Shown here piece by piece: positions 16,979 to 26,576 of a stretch of 54,801 nt of DNA; positions within the stretch are counted from its first letter, which is position 1, and each line of letters starts with the position of its first letter. Under the pieces are notes generated by a model, which saw only the letters and a program-made list of their open reading frames with translations, was not told the DNA's origin and did not search any database. The stretch lies in the NCBI GenBank assembly GCA_003457135.1, contig DMSQ01000050.1, positions 1 to 54,801 on the forward strand, in the 5' to 3' direction. Position numbers and translations under genes: made by a program. Source of the stretch: Prolixibacteraceae bacterium. Lineage in GTDB: Bacteria > Bacteroidota > Bacteroidia > Bacteroidales > Prolixibacteraceae.

Positions 16979-19327
16979 TTAAAAGAAATCTTCCGAATTA
17001 TCCAGGCTCTGCTCAATACTCTCCGGATCGTCGCAATTAATATTCACTGAAAAATTAACAGGGCGTTCGAATTCAATTTCATCACGATAAGGCAAGCTGC
17101 GGTCGGCATAAACTTTCCGCATATAATAGCCCCATATCGGTAAGGCCATTCTGGCTCCCTGTCCCGATTGTAAATCTTCAAAATGGATACTTCTCAATTC
17201 AGCCCCGGTCCACGATCCGTTCACCAATTGTGGGGTAACTCCAATAAACCAACCATCAGAATGATTTTGGGTGGTTCCGGTTTTTGCCGCAATCGGACCT
17301 TTGAACCCACCATATTCAGGACTCCAGCGCAACCGCCCGCCCGACCCGGCATCAACTACACCACGCATCAGGTCTATCATCAGGTAAGCAGTCTGTTCAT
17401 CAATGGCATCATGCTTTTCTGATCGGAATGTAGAAATGACGTTTCCATGCCGGTCTTCGATCCGGGTAACAAAAACAGGCTGGGTAAAAACACCCTTATT
17501 GGCAAAGGCCCCGTAGGCGCCAACCATTTCGTACAAGGTTACGTCGGATGTGCCCAAAAACATCGAAGGCACCGGATCAATCGGACTATAAACACCCATT
17601 TTCTTCATGATATCGGCTACCGACTGCGGATTAAACTGCTTCATTACCCAGGCCGAAACCTGATTGACAGAATGTGCCAGACCCCATTTCAGGGTCACCA
17701 TTTTATCATCGAATTTAGTCGGAGATGAATTTTTGGCTTCCCAGATGTTTCCATCGGGTAAAATAAACTGTTGCTTTACGTTTGGCACCTTACTGCATGG
17801 CGCCATTCCGTTCTGCATGGCCAGGGTATATAAAAATGGTTTTACGGTTGATCCTACCTGCCGTTTTCCTCCCTTTACCATATCGTACATGAAATGAGTA
17901 TAATCCGGTCCTCCAACGTATGCTTTTACATGACCGGTCTTAATTTCCATAGACATAAACGAGGACCTGAAAATACTGTAGTAATATCTCATGGAGTCGA
18001 GTGGGGAAAGGATAGTATCCCGTTCGCCTTTGTATGAAAAAACAGTCATTTCAACCGGATGATCGAAGATCCGCTTTATTTCCTCCCATGATTTGCCGCT
18101 CAGTTTAGCCAGACGGTAGCGTTCAGTCTGTTTGATTGCCTGGTCTAATATGCCTTCAACTGCATCCGTTGAAAGTTCATTCGAGAAAGGTTTGTTCTTT
18201 AAACTTCGCAAATGCTTTTTAAACGAAGGCTGTAAATTGTTTTTCAAATGATAGTTCAATGCCTCCTCAGCATAGCGCTGCATGCGCGAATCAAGAGTTG
18301 TAATGATCCGGATTCCGTCGCGGTATAAGTTATAGGGAGTCCCATCGCTTTTTTTGTTTTTGCTGCACCAGCCATAAAGTGGATTGGTTTGCCACTCAAC
18401 CGAATCTTCGCGATACTTCTGTAATTGCCAGGCCCGGTAATCTGACTTTACAGGCTTCTTCGCATTCATGGCCTGGCGCAAATATTCCCTGAAATAGGGA
18501 GCTGGTCCGGTTTTGAAATCTACTTTCTGGTAATCCAAACTGAGCGGAAGGGCTTTGGCAGATTCGTATTCCGATTTCGGGATATAACCATATTTCGCCA
18601 TTTGGGATAATACTACATTCCGGCGCGACCGGGTTAATTCAGGCCTTCTGACCGGATTATAAAGGGATGAGTTTTTGGCCATTCCAACCAGCATGGCAGC
18701 CTGCTCAAGGCGAAGCGAGTCGGGAGTGGTATTGAAATACACTTTGGCCGCTGTCTTAATACCGACAGCTAAATTCAGAAAGTCGTATTTATTCAGGTAC
18801 ATCGTCAGGATTTCTTCCTTGGTATAACTTTTTTCCAGTTTTACGGCGATCACCCATTCTTTAAATTTCCTGAAAATCAGTTGCAGTTTATTGTCCAGGT
18901 TATCACGTGGAAAAAGCATTTTTGCCAGTTGCTGGCTAATCGTACTTCCGCCTCCTGACTTAGTGTCGGCTGTCATTATACCTTTCACAACCCGTACCAA
19001 ACCTCTGATATCAATTCCTGAATGTTCAAAAAAACGAACGTCTTCGGTAGCGATCAGTGCATTTCGAAGTGCAGGACTAAATTCCTCGTAACTGACAAAA
19101 CTCCGGTTTTCTTTATAAAAATATTTTCCCAGCACTACGCCGTCAGCCGATACAACTTCAGAAGCAAGCAAGTTTTCAGGATTTTCGAGATCTTCAAACG
19201 ATGGCATAAAACCAAGCCAACCCTGCGCGATCATTAAAAACATCAGTAATACAGCTAAAACGCCTGTTACATAGACAACCCAGAATATCCGGATGTATTT
19301 TTTATAGACTGAAATATCTCTTTCCAT
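16979..19327 (-). CDS. Class A penicillin-binding protein (PBP1a-like)
   Basis: A 782-residue bifunctional peptidoglycan synthase: the GT51 domain polymerises lipid II and the transpeptidase cross-links stems. One N-terminal membrane span (about residues 12-34). GT51 motifs: EDVRFFEHSGID with the catalytic Glu, then GGGSTISQQLAK and the EKSYTKEEILTMYLN segment. Transpeptidase motifs: GSTVKPF (SxxK), SVN, and KTGTTQ. All catalytic residues are present. It has its own promoter and stands alone, converging on tatA. Confidence 0.96.
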   Translation of the reverse strand: MERDISVYKKYIRIFWVVYVTGVLAVLLMFLMIAQGWLGFMPSFEDLENPENLLASEVVSADGVVLGKYFYKENRSFVSYEEFSPALRNALIATEDVRFFEHSGIDIRGLVRVVKGIMTADTKSGGGSTISQQLAKMLFPRDNLDNKLQLIFRKFKEWVIAVKLEKSYTKEEILTMYLNKYDFLNLAVGIKTAAKVYFNTTPDSLRLEQAAMLVGMAKNSSLYNPVRRPELTRSRRNVVLSQMAKYGYIPKSEYESAKALPLSLDYQKVDFKTGPAPYFREYLRQAMNAKKPVKSDYRAWQLQKYREDSVEWQTNPLYGWCSKNKKSDGTPYNLYRDGIRIITTLDSRMQRYAEEALNYHLKNNLQPSFKKHLRSLKNKPFSNELSTDAVEGILDQAIKQTERYRLAKLSGKSWEEIKRIFDHPVEMTVFSYKGERDTILSPLDSMRYYYSIFRSSFMSMEIKTGHVKAYVGGPDYTHFMYDMVKGGKRQVGSTVKPFLYTLAMQNGMAPCSKVPNVKQQFILPDGNIWEAKNSSPTKFDDKMVTLKWGLAHSVNQVSAWVMKQFNPQSVADIMKKMGVYSPIDPVPSMFLGTSDVTLYEMVGAYGAFANKGVFTQPVFVTRIEDRHGNVISTFRSEKHDAIDEQTAYLMIDLMRGVVDAGSGGRLRWSPEYGGFKGPIAAKTGTTQNHSDGWFIGVTPQLVNGSWTGAELRSIHFEDLQSGQGARMALPIWGYYMRKVYADRSLPYRDEIEFERPVNFSVNINCDDPESIEQSLDNSEDFF

Positions 19328-19351
19328 TCAGAAAAATTGTTTTTGAGCTGA

Positions 19352-19359
19352 CAAAGATA
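19352..19359 (-). promoter_or_regulatory. -7 element of the class A PBP gene
   Basis: Minus strand TATCTTTG, exact TAnnTTTG, 24 bases before the ATG at 19327. Confidence 0.6.
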
Positions 19360-19564
19360 ATGAAACCCTCCAAATTCCATTTGCCCAAAATCAAACGTAA
19401 AGAGCATTCTTTTTTCTGTATAAACAGGACTGATTAGAAATAATTTAATCATTATCAAATAAATATGATTTTAAAATTTATTGAATTATATTTTGAACTT
19501 AGCGATTCCTTTTCTTTAATTTGCACAAAATTTTAAAAACAGTACAATAAATCAAACCTATCAT

Positions 19565-21889
19565 ATGCACGAAAATCTGGTCATTGTTGAGTCGCCTGCA
19601 AAAGCAAAAACGATTGAAAAGTTTTTAGGAAAGGATTTTTTTGTAACCTCAAGCATGGGGCACATCAGGGATCTCGAGAAAAAAGATTTTGGAATTGACA
19701 TTCAAAATAATTTTACGCCCAAATATGAAATTTCAGCCGACAAGAAGAAATTAGTGACTGAACTGAAGAAACTGGCGAAAGAATCGAACATGATCTGGCT
19801 CGCATCCGACGAAGACCGTGAAGGGGAAGCTATTTCATGGCATTTGACAGAAACTTTAGGCTTGGATCCTGCAAAAACCAAACGAATTGTATTTCATGAA
19901 ATTACAAAAGATGCAATTTTGAGAGCTGTACAAAATCCACGTCCACTCGATCTAAATTTGGTCAATGCCCAACAGGCACGCCGGGTTCTCGACCGCATTG
20001 TAGGATTTGAAGTTTCGCCCGTACTTTGGAAAAAAGTAAAACCATCACTTTCTGCCGGAAGGGTACAATCGGTGGCTGTCAGGCTTATTGTTGAAAGGGA
20101 GCGTGAAATCATCAACTTTACAAGCACTTCTGCTTTCCGGATTATCGCAAGTTTCCTTGTTCCTGAAAAAGACGGGAAAATTACCGAGCTGAAAGCTGAA
20201 CTAAACCGCCGCTTTGATACCAGGGATGAGGCCTACGCATTTCTTGAAAAATGTAAAAGCGCTGAATTTCAGATTGGCGACGTGATAAAAAAACCGGCAA
20301 GAAGATCGCCTGCACCGCCATTTATAACTTCAACTTTACAGCAGGAAGCCAGTCGCAAATTAGGATTTTCGGTAAGCCAAACCATGAGCGTTGCCCAGAA
20401 GCTATACGAATCGGGGAAAATTACTTACATGCGTACCGACTCGGTTAACCTTTCGGGATTAGCCATAAACGCGGCCAAACAAAAAATAATCCATTCACTG
20501 GGCGAAAAATATCACCAGGTCCGTCAGTATAAAACCAAATCCAAAGGGGCACAGGAAGCTCATGAGGCCATTCGTCCGGCTTACCTCGATCACGAAGAAA
20601 TTTCGGGAACCAATCAGGAAAAAAGGTTATACGATCTGATTTGGAAACGTACGATCGCTTCACAAATGAGCGATGCTGAATTAGAGAAAACTACTGTAAC
20701 GATTGACATTTCAAATGGGCAGGAAAAATTTATAGCAATCGGCGAGGTCCTTATTTTTGATGGATTCCTTCGTGTATATATCGAATCGGAGGATGATGAA
20801 GAGCAGAACGGAGGACAAAAAGGATTACTTCCCCCTTTAAAAGCAAAACAATTCCTGAGGTGGGATAAAATTCAGGCAACCGAACGATTTGCACAAAAAC
20901 CACCCCGATATACCGAAGCCAGTCTGGTTAAAAAGCTGGAAGAGTTAGGAATTGGACGACCTTCAACCTATGCGCCAATTATTACAACGGTGCAAAACAG
21001 GGGATATGTTGTGAAAGAAGATCGCATCGGAGTTGACCGTGAGTTTATTGACCTGGTGCTTTCCGGTCAGAAAATATCAGAAAAAACTAAGCAAGAACAG
21101 ACCGGAACCGAAAAATCGAAACTCTTTCCAACTGACATCGGCATGGTTGTGACCGATTTTCTGATGAGGTACTTCGACCTGATTATGGACTATAATTTTA
21201 CAGCCCTGGTTGAGAAAGAGTTTGACGAAATTGCTGATGGGGAACTCGTTTGGAACGACATGATCCGGAGTTTTTACGAACCATTTCATACCAAAGTCGA
21301 AAGCGCCCTTAATGACGCCGAACGCACCAATGGCGTTCGTGTGCTGGGCATTGACCCGGTTTCAGGAAAAGAATTATCAGTAAAGATAGGAAGATTTGGC
21401 CCGTTGGCTCAGCTTGGAGAAGCTACCGAAGAAGGAGAAAAACCACAGTTTGCAAGTCTTCGGCCAGGTCAGCATTTGGAGACGATAACGATTGAGGAAG
21501 CTATGGAACTTTTCAAGCTGCCCCGTACTCTGGGCGATTTTGAAGGCAACCCGGTAACGGTGGCCATAGGTCGGTTTGGCCCATACATCAGACATGACAG
21601 TAAATTTATTTCGCTTGAAAAAAATGTGGACGATCCATACTCCATTGATTTTGACCGCGCCATTGTACTGATTGAATCGAAACGTGAGAAAGATTTGAAT
21701 GCCGTCATTAAAGTATTTCCGGAAAATCAGGAAATCAAACTTCTGAACGGAAGATGGGGGCCTTATATATCGTTCAAAAAGAACAACTATAAAATTCCAA
21801 AAAATACGGACGCATCGAAACTGACCCTGGAAGATTGCCTGAAATTAATCGAAAAGGAGCCAGCGCCTAAAAAATCAAGAAAAAAATAA
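19565..21889 (+). CDS. topA: DNA topoisomerase I (type IA)
   Basis: A 774-residue enzyme that relaxes negative supercoils by a transient 5'-phosphotyrosine link. The Toprim domain starts at VIVESPAKAKTIEKFLG and carries the metal-binding SDEDREGEAISWH; the catalytic tyrosine is in ITYMRTDS. The C-terminus has three repeats with GRFGPLAQLG, GRFGPYIRHD and GRWGPYISFK and no cysteine zinc fingers, the usual Bacteroidota form. A near-match -7 element (TTAATTTG, 7 of 8) lies at 19516-19523. The next gene starts 77 bases downstream and has its own -7 element. Confidence 0.98.
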   Translation: MHENLVIVESPAKAKTIEKFLGKDFFVTSSMGHIRDLEKKDFGIDIQNNFTPKYEISADKKKLVTELKKLAKESNMIWLASDEDREGEAISWHLTETLGLDPAKTKRIVFHEITKDAILRAVQNPRPLDLNLVNAQQARRVLDRIVGFEVSPVLWKKVKPSLSAGRVQSVAVRLIVEREREIINFTSTSAFRIIASFLVPEKDGKITELKAELNRRFDTRDEAYAFLEKCKSAEFQIGDVIKKPARRSPAPPFITSTLQQEASRKLGFSVSQTMSVAQKLYESGKITYMRTDSVNLSGLAINAAKQKIIHSLGEKYHQVRQYKTKSKGAQEAHEAIRPAYLDHEEISGTNQEKRLYDLIWKRTIASQMSDAELEKTTVTIDISNGQEKFIAIGEVLIFDGFLRVYIESEDDEEQNGGQKGLLPPLKAKQFLRWDKIQATERFAQKPPRYTEASLVKKLEELGIGRPSTYAPIITTVQNRGYVVKEDRIGVDREFIDLVLSGQKISEKTKQEQTGTEKSKLFPTDIGMVVTDFLMRYFDLIMDYNFTALVEKEFDEIADGELVWNDMIRSFYEPFHTKVESALNDAERTNGVRVLGIDPVSGKELSVKIGRFGPLAQLGEATEEGEKPQFASLRPGQHLETITIEEAMELFKLPRTLGDFEGNPVTVAIGRFGPYIRHDSKFISLEKNVDDPYSIDFDRAIVLIESKREKDLNAVIKVFPENQEIKLLNGRWGPYISFKKNNYKIPKNTDASKLTLEDCLKLIEKEPAPKKSRKK

Positions 21890-21894
21890 TTTTG
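21887..21894 (+). promoter_or_regulatory. -7 element of the arginase-fold gene
   Basis: TAATTTTG, exact TAnnTTTG, overlapping the topA stop codon. It covers the in-frame TTG at 21892 and so supports the ATG at 21967 as the start. Confidence 0.55.
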
Positions 21895-21966
21895 AAGGGT
21901 GAACATATTTTTTGTTTGCCCTTTTTATTTAAAAACGTATTTTCAACTCCTGATAAAAATCTGCGA

Positions 21967-23130
21967 ATGGACCTGCTACATTATTTTGATCCGGTTGATT
22001 TCGAAATGTTTGAATGCGCTGAATGGGCCAATAAAAAACATACTTTAGGCACATTACTTCAAAAGAATCAGGAAAAACTTAATCCGGAAAAGGCCGATCT
22101 CCTTATTATTGGGGTACAGGAAGACCGAAATGCCGGTATATCCGGTTCAGGAAAAGCTCCCGATGAAATAAGAAAACACCTTTATAACTTAAACCGCATA
22201 GGCCCGCGATTTAAGATTCTGGATTTAGGAAACCTTAAACTCGGGCATACCGCCAACGATTCCTATTTTGCACTGCGCGACATTTGTGAACATATTCTGG
22301 AGAATAAACAAACTTTAATTATTTTGGGAGGCAGTCAGGACTTAACATTTGGAATGACCAAAGCCTTTGAAGGCCGGCCGTTCAATATGGTAACGGTAGA
22401 TCCGAAATTTGATTTCAAAAAAGGGATCAAAACCATCAATTCGGAAAATTACCTGAACCTAATTTTCGAAAAACAAAAAAATCTTTATTCCTATACAGCC
22501 CTCGCCTATCAAAACTATTTTATAGATGCCACCGATGTTGATCTGTACAACAATTTTCACTGGGATGTAAAAAGGCTTGGCCAGATCAGGTATAACCTGA
22601 CCTCGGTAGAGCCAATCCTGCGCAATGCACACGTTTTCAGTTTCGATATGAGTGCAGTCAGGTATCTCGATGCAACGGGTCAATCCATGTGTTCGCCCAA
22701 TGGATTGTACTCCGAAGAAGCCTGTCAGATAGCCCGGTATGCCGGCACCAGCGACGAACTGAACCTCGCGGGCTTTTTCAACCTTATTCCTGAAAATGAC
22801 ACTTCTTCGAATTCAACCAACCTGATGGCACAAATTGTCTGGCATTTTTTAGATGGATTCTTTAACCGTAAACCTGAAGATCCTACTGAAGATTCAGAAG
22901 ATTTTAATCAGTTTATGGTTGATATGTCAAATATTAGTATGACATTAGTGTTTTTTCAGAGCAGGATTAGCGGCCGGTGGTGGATGGAAATTTCGGATTT
23001 TGAAAACAGAAAAAACGATATTTATCTAATTCCCTGTGACGAAGACGATTACAAAAACGCTTCGCATGGCGACATTCCGGATCGGTGGTGGAAAAACATA
23101 CGTAAAATGAATAAAAGACAAAATAAATGA
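21967..23130 (+). CDS. Arginase-fold protein lacking metal ligands, upstream of the T9SS genes
   Basis: A 387-residue protein of the ureohydrolase (arginase, agmatinase, formimidoylglutamase) fold. Family landmarks are present but altered: GGDHS reads GGSQD, DAHxD reads DPKFD, and SxDxD reads SFDMS. Three of the six manganese ligands, including both histidines, are therefore replaced, and ordinary hydrolase activity is not expected. The C-terminal part (RISGRWWMEI, WWKNIRKM) is unlike classical arginases. The ATG at 21967 is preferred to the TTG at 21892. It is 113 bases before porP and points the same way; databases may label it formimidoylglutamase, which the lost ligands make doubtful. A structural or regulatory role with T9SS is inference from position. 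Confidence 0.75.
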   Translation: MDLLHYFDPVDFEMFECAEWANKKHTLGTLLQKNQEKLNPEKADLLIIGVQEDRNAGISGSGKAPDEIRKHLYNLNRIGPRFKILDLGNLKLGHTANDSYFALRDICEHILENKQTLIILGGSQDLTFGMTKAFEGRPFNMVTVDPKFDFKKGIKTINSENYLNLIFEKQKNLYSYTALAYQNYFIDATDVDLYNNFHWDVKRLGQIRYNLTSVEPILRNAHVFSFDMSAVRYLDATGQSMCSPNGLYSEEACQIARYAGTSDELNLAGFFNLIPENDTSSNSTNLMAQIVWHFLDGFFNRKPEDPTEDSEDFNQFMVDMSNISMTLVFFQSRISGRWWMEISDFENRKNDIYLIPCDEDDYKNASHGDIPDRWWKNIRKMNKRQNK

Positions 23131-23171
23131 ATTAATACTGCGTTCTTTCACTTTATGGTTTATCGCTTGTT

Positions 23172-23209
23172 TGGTACAGTAAACAATTTTTCATTATTTT
23201 ACTGTACCA
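23172..23209. promoter_or_regulatory. 12-bp perfect inverted repeat upstream of porP
   Basis: TGGTACAGTAAA (23172-23183) and TTTACTGTACCA (23198-23209) form a perfect 12-bp inverted repeat with a 14-base spacer. A near-match -7 element CATATTTG (23208-23215) touches the right arm, and porP starts at 23244. No T run follows, so an operator is more likely than a terminator. Confidence 0.6.
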
Positions 23210-23243
23210 TATTTGGGCGAACTCAGGTCGCAACAGCGCTTTT

Positions 23244-24185
23244 ATGAAAAGAATATTTTGTTTTTTATTTTTATATATAATAGCTAACTTAGCCGCAATT
23301 GCCCAACAAGATCCGCAGTTCAGTTTTAACCGGTTAACTCAATTAACTGTAAATCCTGGATTCGCCGGAAATGACGGGCTGATTACTGGCATTATACTTA
23401 ACCGTTATCAGTGGGACGGCATCAAAGGATCGCCTCAAACATTGGTATTTAGCGCAGGTGGTGCAACGAACATCTTGGGTTTGAATAGTGGGATTGGATT
23501 TAATGTTATTAGCGACGAACTGGGATTTTCAAAAAATATTTCAGTCAGCTTTGATTATGCTTACCGGGCCAAGACAAGAATTGGAGAGTTAGGTATTGGC
23601 ACCAGTATAGGTTTTTATAATATGTCGGTCAATGGTGACTGGTATATTCCTGAAAGTGATGTTCATGGAACTATTAATGAACCGGGAATTCCACAGGGAG
23701 AAGCAAGTCAACTGGCATTTGATGTAGGATTAGGATTATTTTTGAAATCAAAAGATTATTATTTTGGTGCATCGGTTACGCATTTGAATCAGGCATCATT
23801 AATACTAGCCGATCAGGCACGTTCTTTTTTAGCAAGGCATTATTATCTGGCAGCAGGGTACAATATCACGCTGTCTGATCCGTTATTCGAATTGCACCCT
23901 TCAGTTTTTTTTAAAACGGACATGGTTGCCTATCAGTTGGATTGCACGGTTGACCTGGTTTATAAGAAACGATTTTCTGCCGGATTAAATTACCGGATCA
24001 ACGATGCAGTATGTGTTCTTGTAGGATTTGAAATGAACAATGGATTAAAAATTGGCTATGCCTACGATCTGATGACTTCAGCTTTAGCCGGGTATGGAGG
24101 CGGTTCTCACGAACTTTACCTCAGTTACAGTTTGGATCTGGGGAAAAACAGGATTAAGAAATACAAAAGTATCAGATACTTATAA
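23244..24185 (+). CDS. porP: T9SS membrane protein of the PorP/SprF family
   Basis: A 313-residue outer-membrane beta-barrel protein. The signal peptide ends at AIAQQ and is followed by DPQFSFNRLTQLTVNPGFAG, a form of the Q-DPQFS-x5-NPA opening of the family. Many alternating strands follow, ending in YLSYSLDLGKN. In T9SS the protein belongs with the PorK/N ring, and SprF members secrete specific adhesins. It leads the porP-gldK-L-M-N-gldK2 run, the same order as porPKLMN in Porphyromonas gingivalis, and is separated from gldK by only 34 bases. Confidence 0.93.
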   Translation: MKRIFCFLFLYIIANLAAIAQQDPQFSFNRLTQLTVNPGFAGNDGLITGIILNRYQWDGIKGSPQTLVFSAGGATNILGLNSGIGFNVISDELGFSKNISVSFDYAYRAKTRIGELGIGTSIGFYNMSVNGDWYIPESDVHGTINEPGIPQGEASQLAFDVGLGLFLKSKDYYFGASVTHLNQASLILADQARSFLARHYYLAAGYNITLSDPLFELHPSVFFKTDMVAYQLDCTVDLVYKKRFSAGLNYRINDAVCVLVGFEMNNGLKIGYAYDLMTSALAGYGGGSHELYLSYSLDLGKNRIKKYKSIRYL

Positions 24186-24219
24186 TGATAATATCAGAAG
24201 CAACATACAGAGCTTTACT

Positions 24220-25557
24220 ATGAAAAAACATTTTTCTATTGGGTTAGTAATTTTGGCCGTTGTTACGCTTACGAGTTGTAACAAGTCAGGCAATGGCGAA
24301 CTTACAGGCGTGAAGGGAAGAGGAAAATGGTTTGAACCAACTCCTTATGGAATGACCTTTGTTCATCGGGGCTCTTTTAATCTTGGCCCCAACGACCAGG
24401 ATGTAACTTCATCAAACACTCCGTCGAAAACAGTATCGGTGGATGCTTTTTGGATGGACGATACTGAAATCACGAACAATGAGTACCGGCAGTTTACACA
24501 ATGGGTCAGGGACTCCATTGCACGTACCTTGCTGTCGGAACAATTCCCAGAGTTCATGATTAGTGAAGACCGGAAAGGGAATCCAGTTGATCCACCCAGG
24601 ATCAATTGGGACGAAAAACTTGAATGGGACAATCCAGATTACATTGAAGCTCTTGAAACCATGTATATTCCTGAAAACGAACGCTTTTTCAAAAAGAAAG
24701 AAATTGATGCCCGTAAGTTATCATACGAGTACCATTGGATAGACCTGAAGCAGGCCGCTCGTCGTATAAACATGTACAATTACGAAACACAAAGTTATAA
24801 CGGAACCGTAACAGATATCAAAGGAGAAGAAAAAGCCGTCGAGAACCGCTCTTCTTTTATTTTTAGCAATCAGACTAATGTCTATCCCGACACCTTATGT
24901 TGGATAAGAGATTTTACATTTTCGTACAACGAACCCTGGGCAACCCGTTATTTCTGGCATCCCGGATTTGATGACTATCCTGCAGTAGGTATTTCATGGG
25001 CTCAGGCAAAAGCATTCTGCCATTGGAGAACTAAACTTCACAACGATTTCCTTTCGAGCCGGAAAGAAGCCACATTACAAGACTATCGGTTGCCAAACGA
25101 AGTCGAATGGGAATATGCCGCGCGTGGCGACCGTCAATTATCCATGTTTCCCTGGGGCGGATATTACACCCGTGAACAGGATGGGGTATTCATGGCCAAT
25201 TTTAAGCCTTTAAGAGGGAACTATGTTGAAGATGGCGGGATGGCCACCATGAAAGTTGGCAGTTACGATCCCAATGATTTTGGTTTGTATGATATGTCGG
25301 GAAACGTAGCAGAATGGACAACTACAGCCTATGATGAATCAGCATATCAGTATATCAACGATTTTAATCCGAATTTCGAATACAATGCTAAACCCGAGGA
25401 TACTCCTGCAATGAAACGTAAAGTTATCCGAGGTGGTTCATGGAAAGATATTTCTGCATTTCTTCAGGTCTCTACCCGAAGTTATGAATATCAGGACACG
25501 ACAAAATCATATATCGGATTCCGATGTGTTCGTTCTTCTTTTGGCAATGAGTTTTAA
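24220..25557 (+). CDS. gldK: T9SS ring lipoprotein GldK/PorK (first copy)
   Basis: A 445-residue outer-membrane lipoprotein that forms the periplasmic ring with GldN/PorN. Lipobox LTSC with Cys20; the ATG at 24220 was chosen because it gives this signal peptide, whereas an earlier in-frame ATG lies inside porP. The body is an FGE-sulfatase (SUMF1) fold: FWMDDTEITNNEYRQF, YRLPNEVEWEYAARG, DMSGNVAEWTTTAYDE, VIRGGSWKD and FRCVRS. The formylglycine-generating cysteines of true FGE are absent after RGGSW, so it is structural. It aligns along its length, almost without gaps, with the second copy at 29056. Confidence 0.96.
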   Translation: MKKHFSIGLVILAVVTLTSCNKSGNGELTGVKGRGKWFEPTPYGMTFVHRGSFNLGPNDQDVTSSNTPSKTVSVDAFWMDDTEITNNEYRQFTQWVRDSIARTLLSEQFPEFMISEDRKGNPVDPPRINWDEKLEWDNPDYIEALETMYIPENERFFKKKEIDARKLSYEYHWIDLKQAARRINMYNYETQSYNGTVTDIKGEEKAVENRSSFIFSNQTNVYPDTLCWIRDFTFSYNEPWATRYFWHPGFDDYPAVGISWAQAKAFCHWRTKLHNDFLSSRKEATLQDYRLPNEVEWEYAARGDRQLSMFPWGGYYTREQDGVFMANFKPLRGNYVEDGGMATMKVGSYDPNDFGLYDMSGNVAEWTTTAYDESAYQYINDFNPNFEYNAKPEDTPAMKRKVIRGGSWKDISAFLQVSTRSYEYQDTTKSYIGFRCVRSSFGNEF

Positions 25558-25580
25558 TTACCCAATTAAATTTTGATCAC

Positions 25581-26558
25581 ATGAATATTGGTGAAATACT
25601 TAAATCAAAAAGGTGGAAAGTACTGATGGGTTATGTGTACGGATGGGGCGCATCAGTTGTACTCCTTGGAGCATTATTTAAGTTACAGCATTGGGATTAT
25701 TCCGGGCCCATGTTGGTTGTTGGTTTATTGACCGAGGCATTTATATTCTTCATATCTGCTTTTGAACCTCCCATGGAGCAACCCGATTGGGCAAAGGTTT
25801 ATCCTGAACTTCAGGATGATTATGAATTAATTGAACCTGTTGAAGAAGTTCAGACTGGTCTTAAAAGTAGTTTTGACACGATGCTAAGTAGCACAGATAT
25901 TACTCCTGAACTTCTTTCAAAAATAGGAAAGAGCCTTACTGATCTTTCGAATACAGCATCTGGAATCAGTGATATTTCTGCCGCAACTCTGGCTACCGAT
26001 ATCTATGTAAGAAACATCAATTCAGCCTCTGAATCAATGATTGCATTTTCAGAATCAAATGCTCAGGCCAACATCTCATTGAATAATTCAGTAGGTAAAC
26101 TGGTTGAAACATACAGCTCAACTGCCCAACAGATATCCGAAACAGGTTACGGAATGCTTGCCAAACTTAATGAATCAAGCACAAAATTCACCAAACAGAT
26201 TGATGAATCGGGATCCAAACTTGTTGAATCTTATCAGAAACTTTCAGGCACAATAGAAAAAGGATTCAAAGATTTGGATACAAACTCATCCAGTTATGGC
26301 GAAACCTTCCAAAAACTCAATAAAAATATCGAATCGCTTAACGGTACTTACGAAAAACACCTGAAAGGTACCAGCGAACAAATTCAGGCATCCGCTAAAT
26401 TCTTCGAAGATCTGAATCAGATGAACCAGATTATTGCATCATCAGTTCAGGAAATGAAGAAATATAAGGAAAATGCCGAAAAATTGAATTCAAACCTGGA
26501 CTCACTTAATTCAATTTACGGAAATATGCTTGGTGCCATGAATTATAAAAAGAAGTAA
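25581..26558 (+). CDS. gldL: T9SS inner-membrane motor protein GldL/PorL
   Basis: A 325-residue protein. Two N-terminal membrane helices (about residues 17-35 and 43-61, containing the KLQHW loop and the charged Glu of GLLTEAFIFF) form the proton-driven motor core with GldM. The rest is a long cytoplasmic region rich in coiled coil (residues about 95-320). The GFFIS-type end of helix 2 reads FFISAFEPP. It sits 23 bases after gldK and 18 before gldM, in the standard order. Confidence 0.96.
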   Translation: MNIGEILKSKRWKVLMGYVYGWGASVVLLGALFKLQHWDYSGPMLVVGLLTEAFIFFISAFEPPMEQPDWAKVYPELQDDYELIEPVEEVQTGLKSSFDTMLSSTDITPELLSKIGKSLTDLSNTASGISDISAATLATDIYVRNINSASESMIAFSESNAQANISLNNSVGKLVETYSSTAQQISETGYGMLAKLNESSTKFTKQIDESGSKLVESYQKLSGTIEKGFKDLDTNSSSYGETFQKLNKNIESLNGTYEKHLKGTSEQIQASAKFFEDLNQMNQIIASSVQEMKKYKENAEKLNSNLDSLNSIYGNMLGAMNYKKK

Positions 26559-26576
26559 TTAAACAGGGCGAAGATT

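Noticed and set aside
21967..23130. An active formimidoylglutamase for histidine breakdown
   Set aside because: Both metal-binding histidines are replaced and no hut genes are nearby.
24220..25557. Formylglycine-generating enzyme (sulfatase activation)
   Set aside because: The catalytic cysteines after RGGS are absent and the gene is embedded in the T9SS run.
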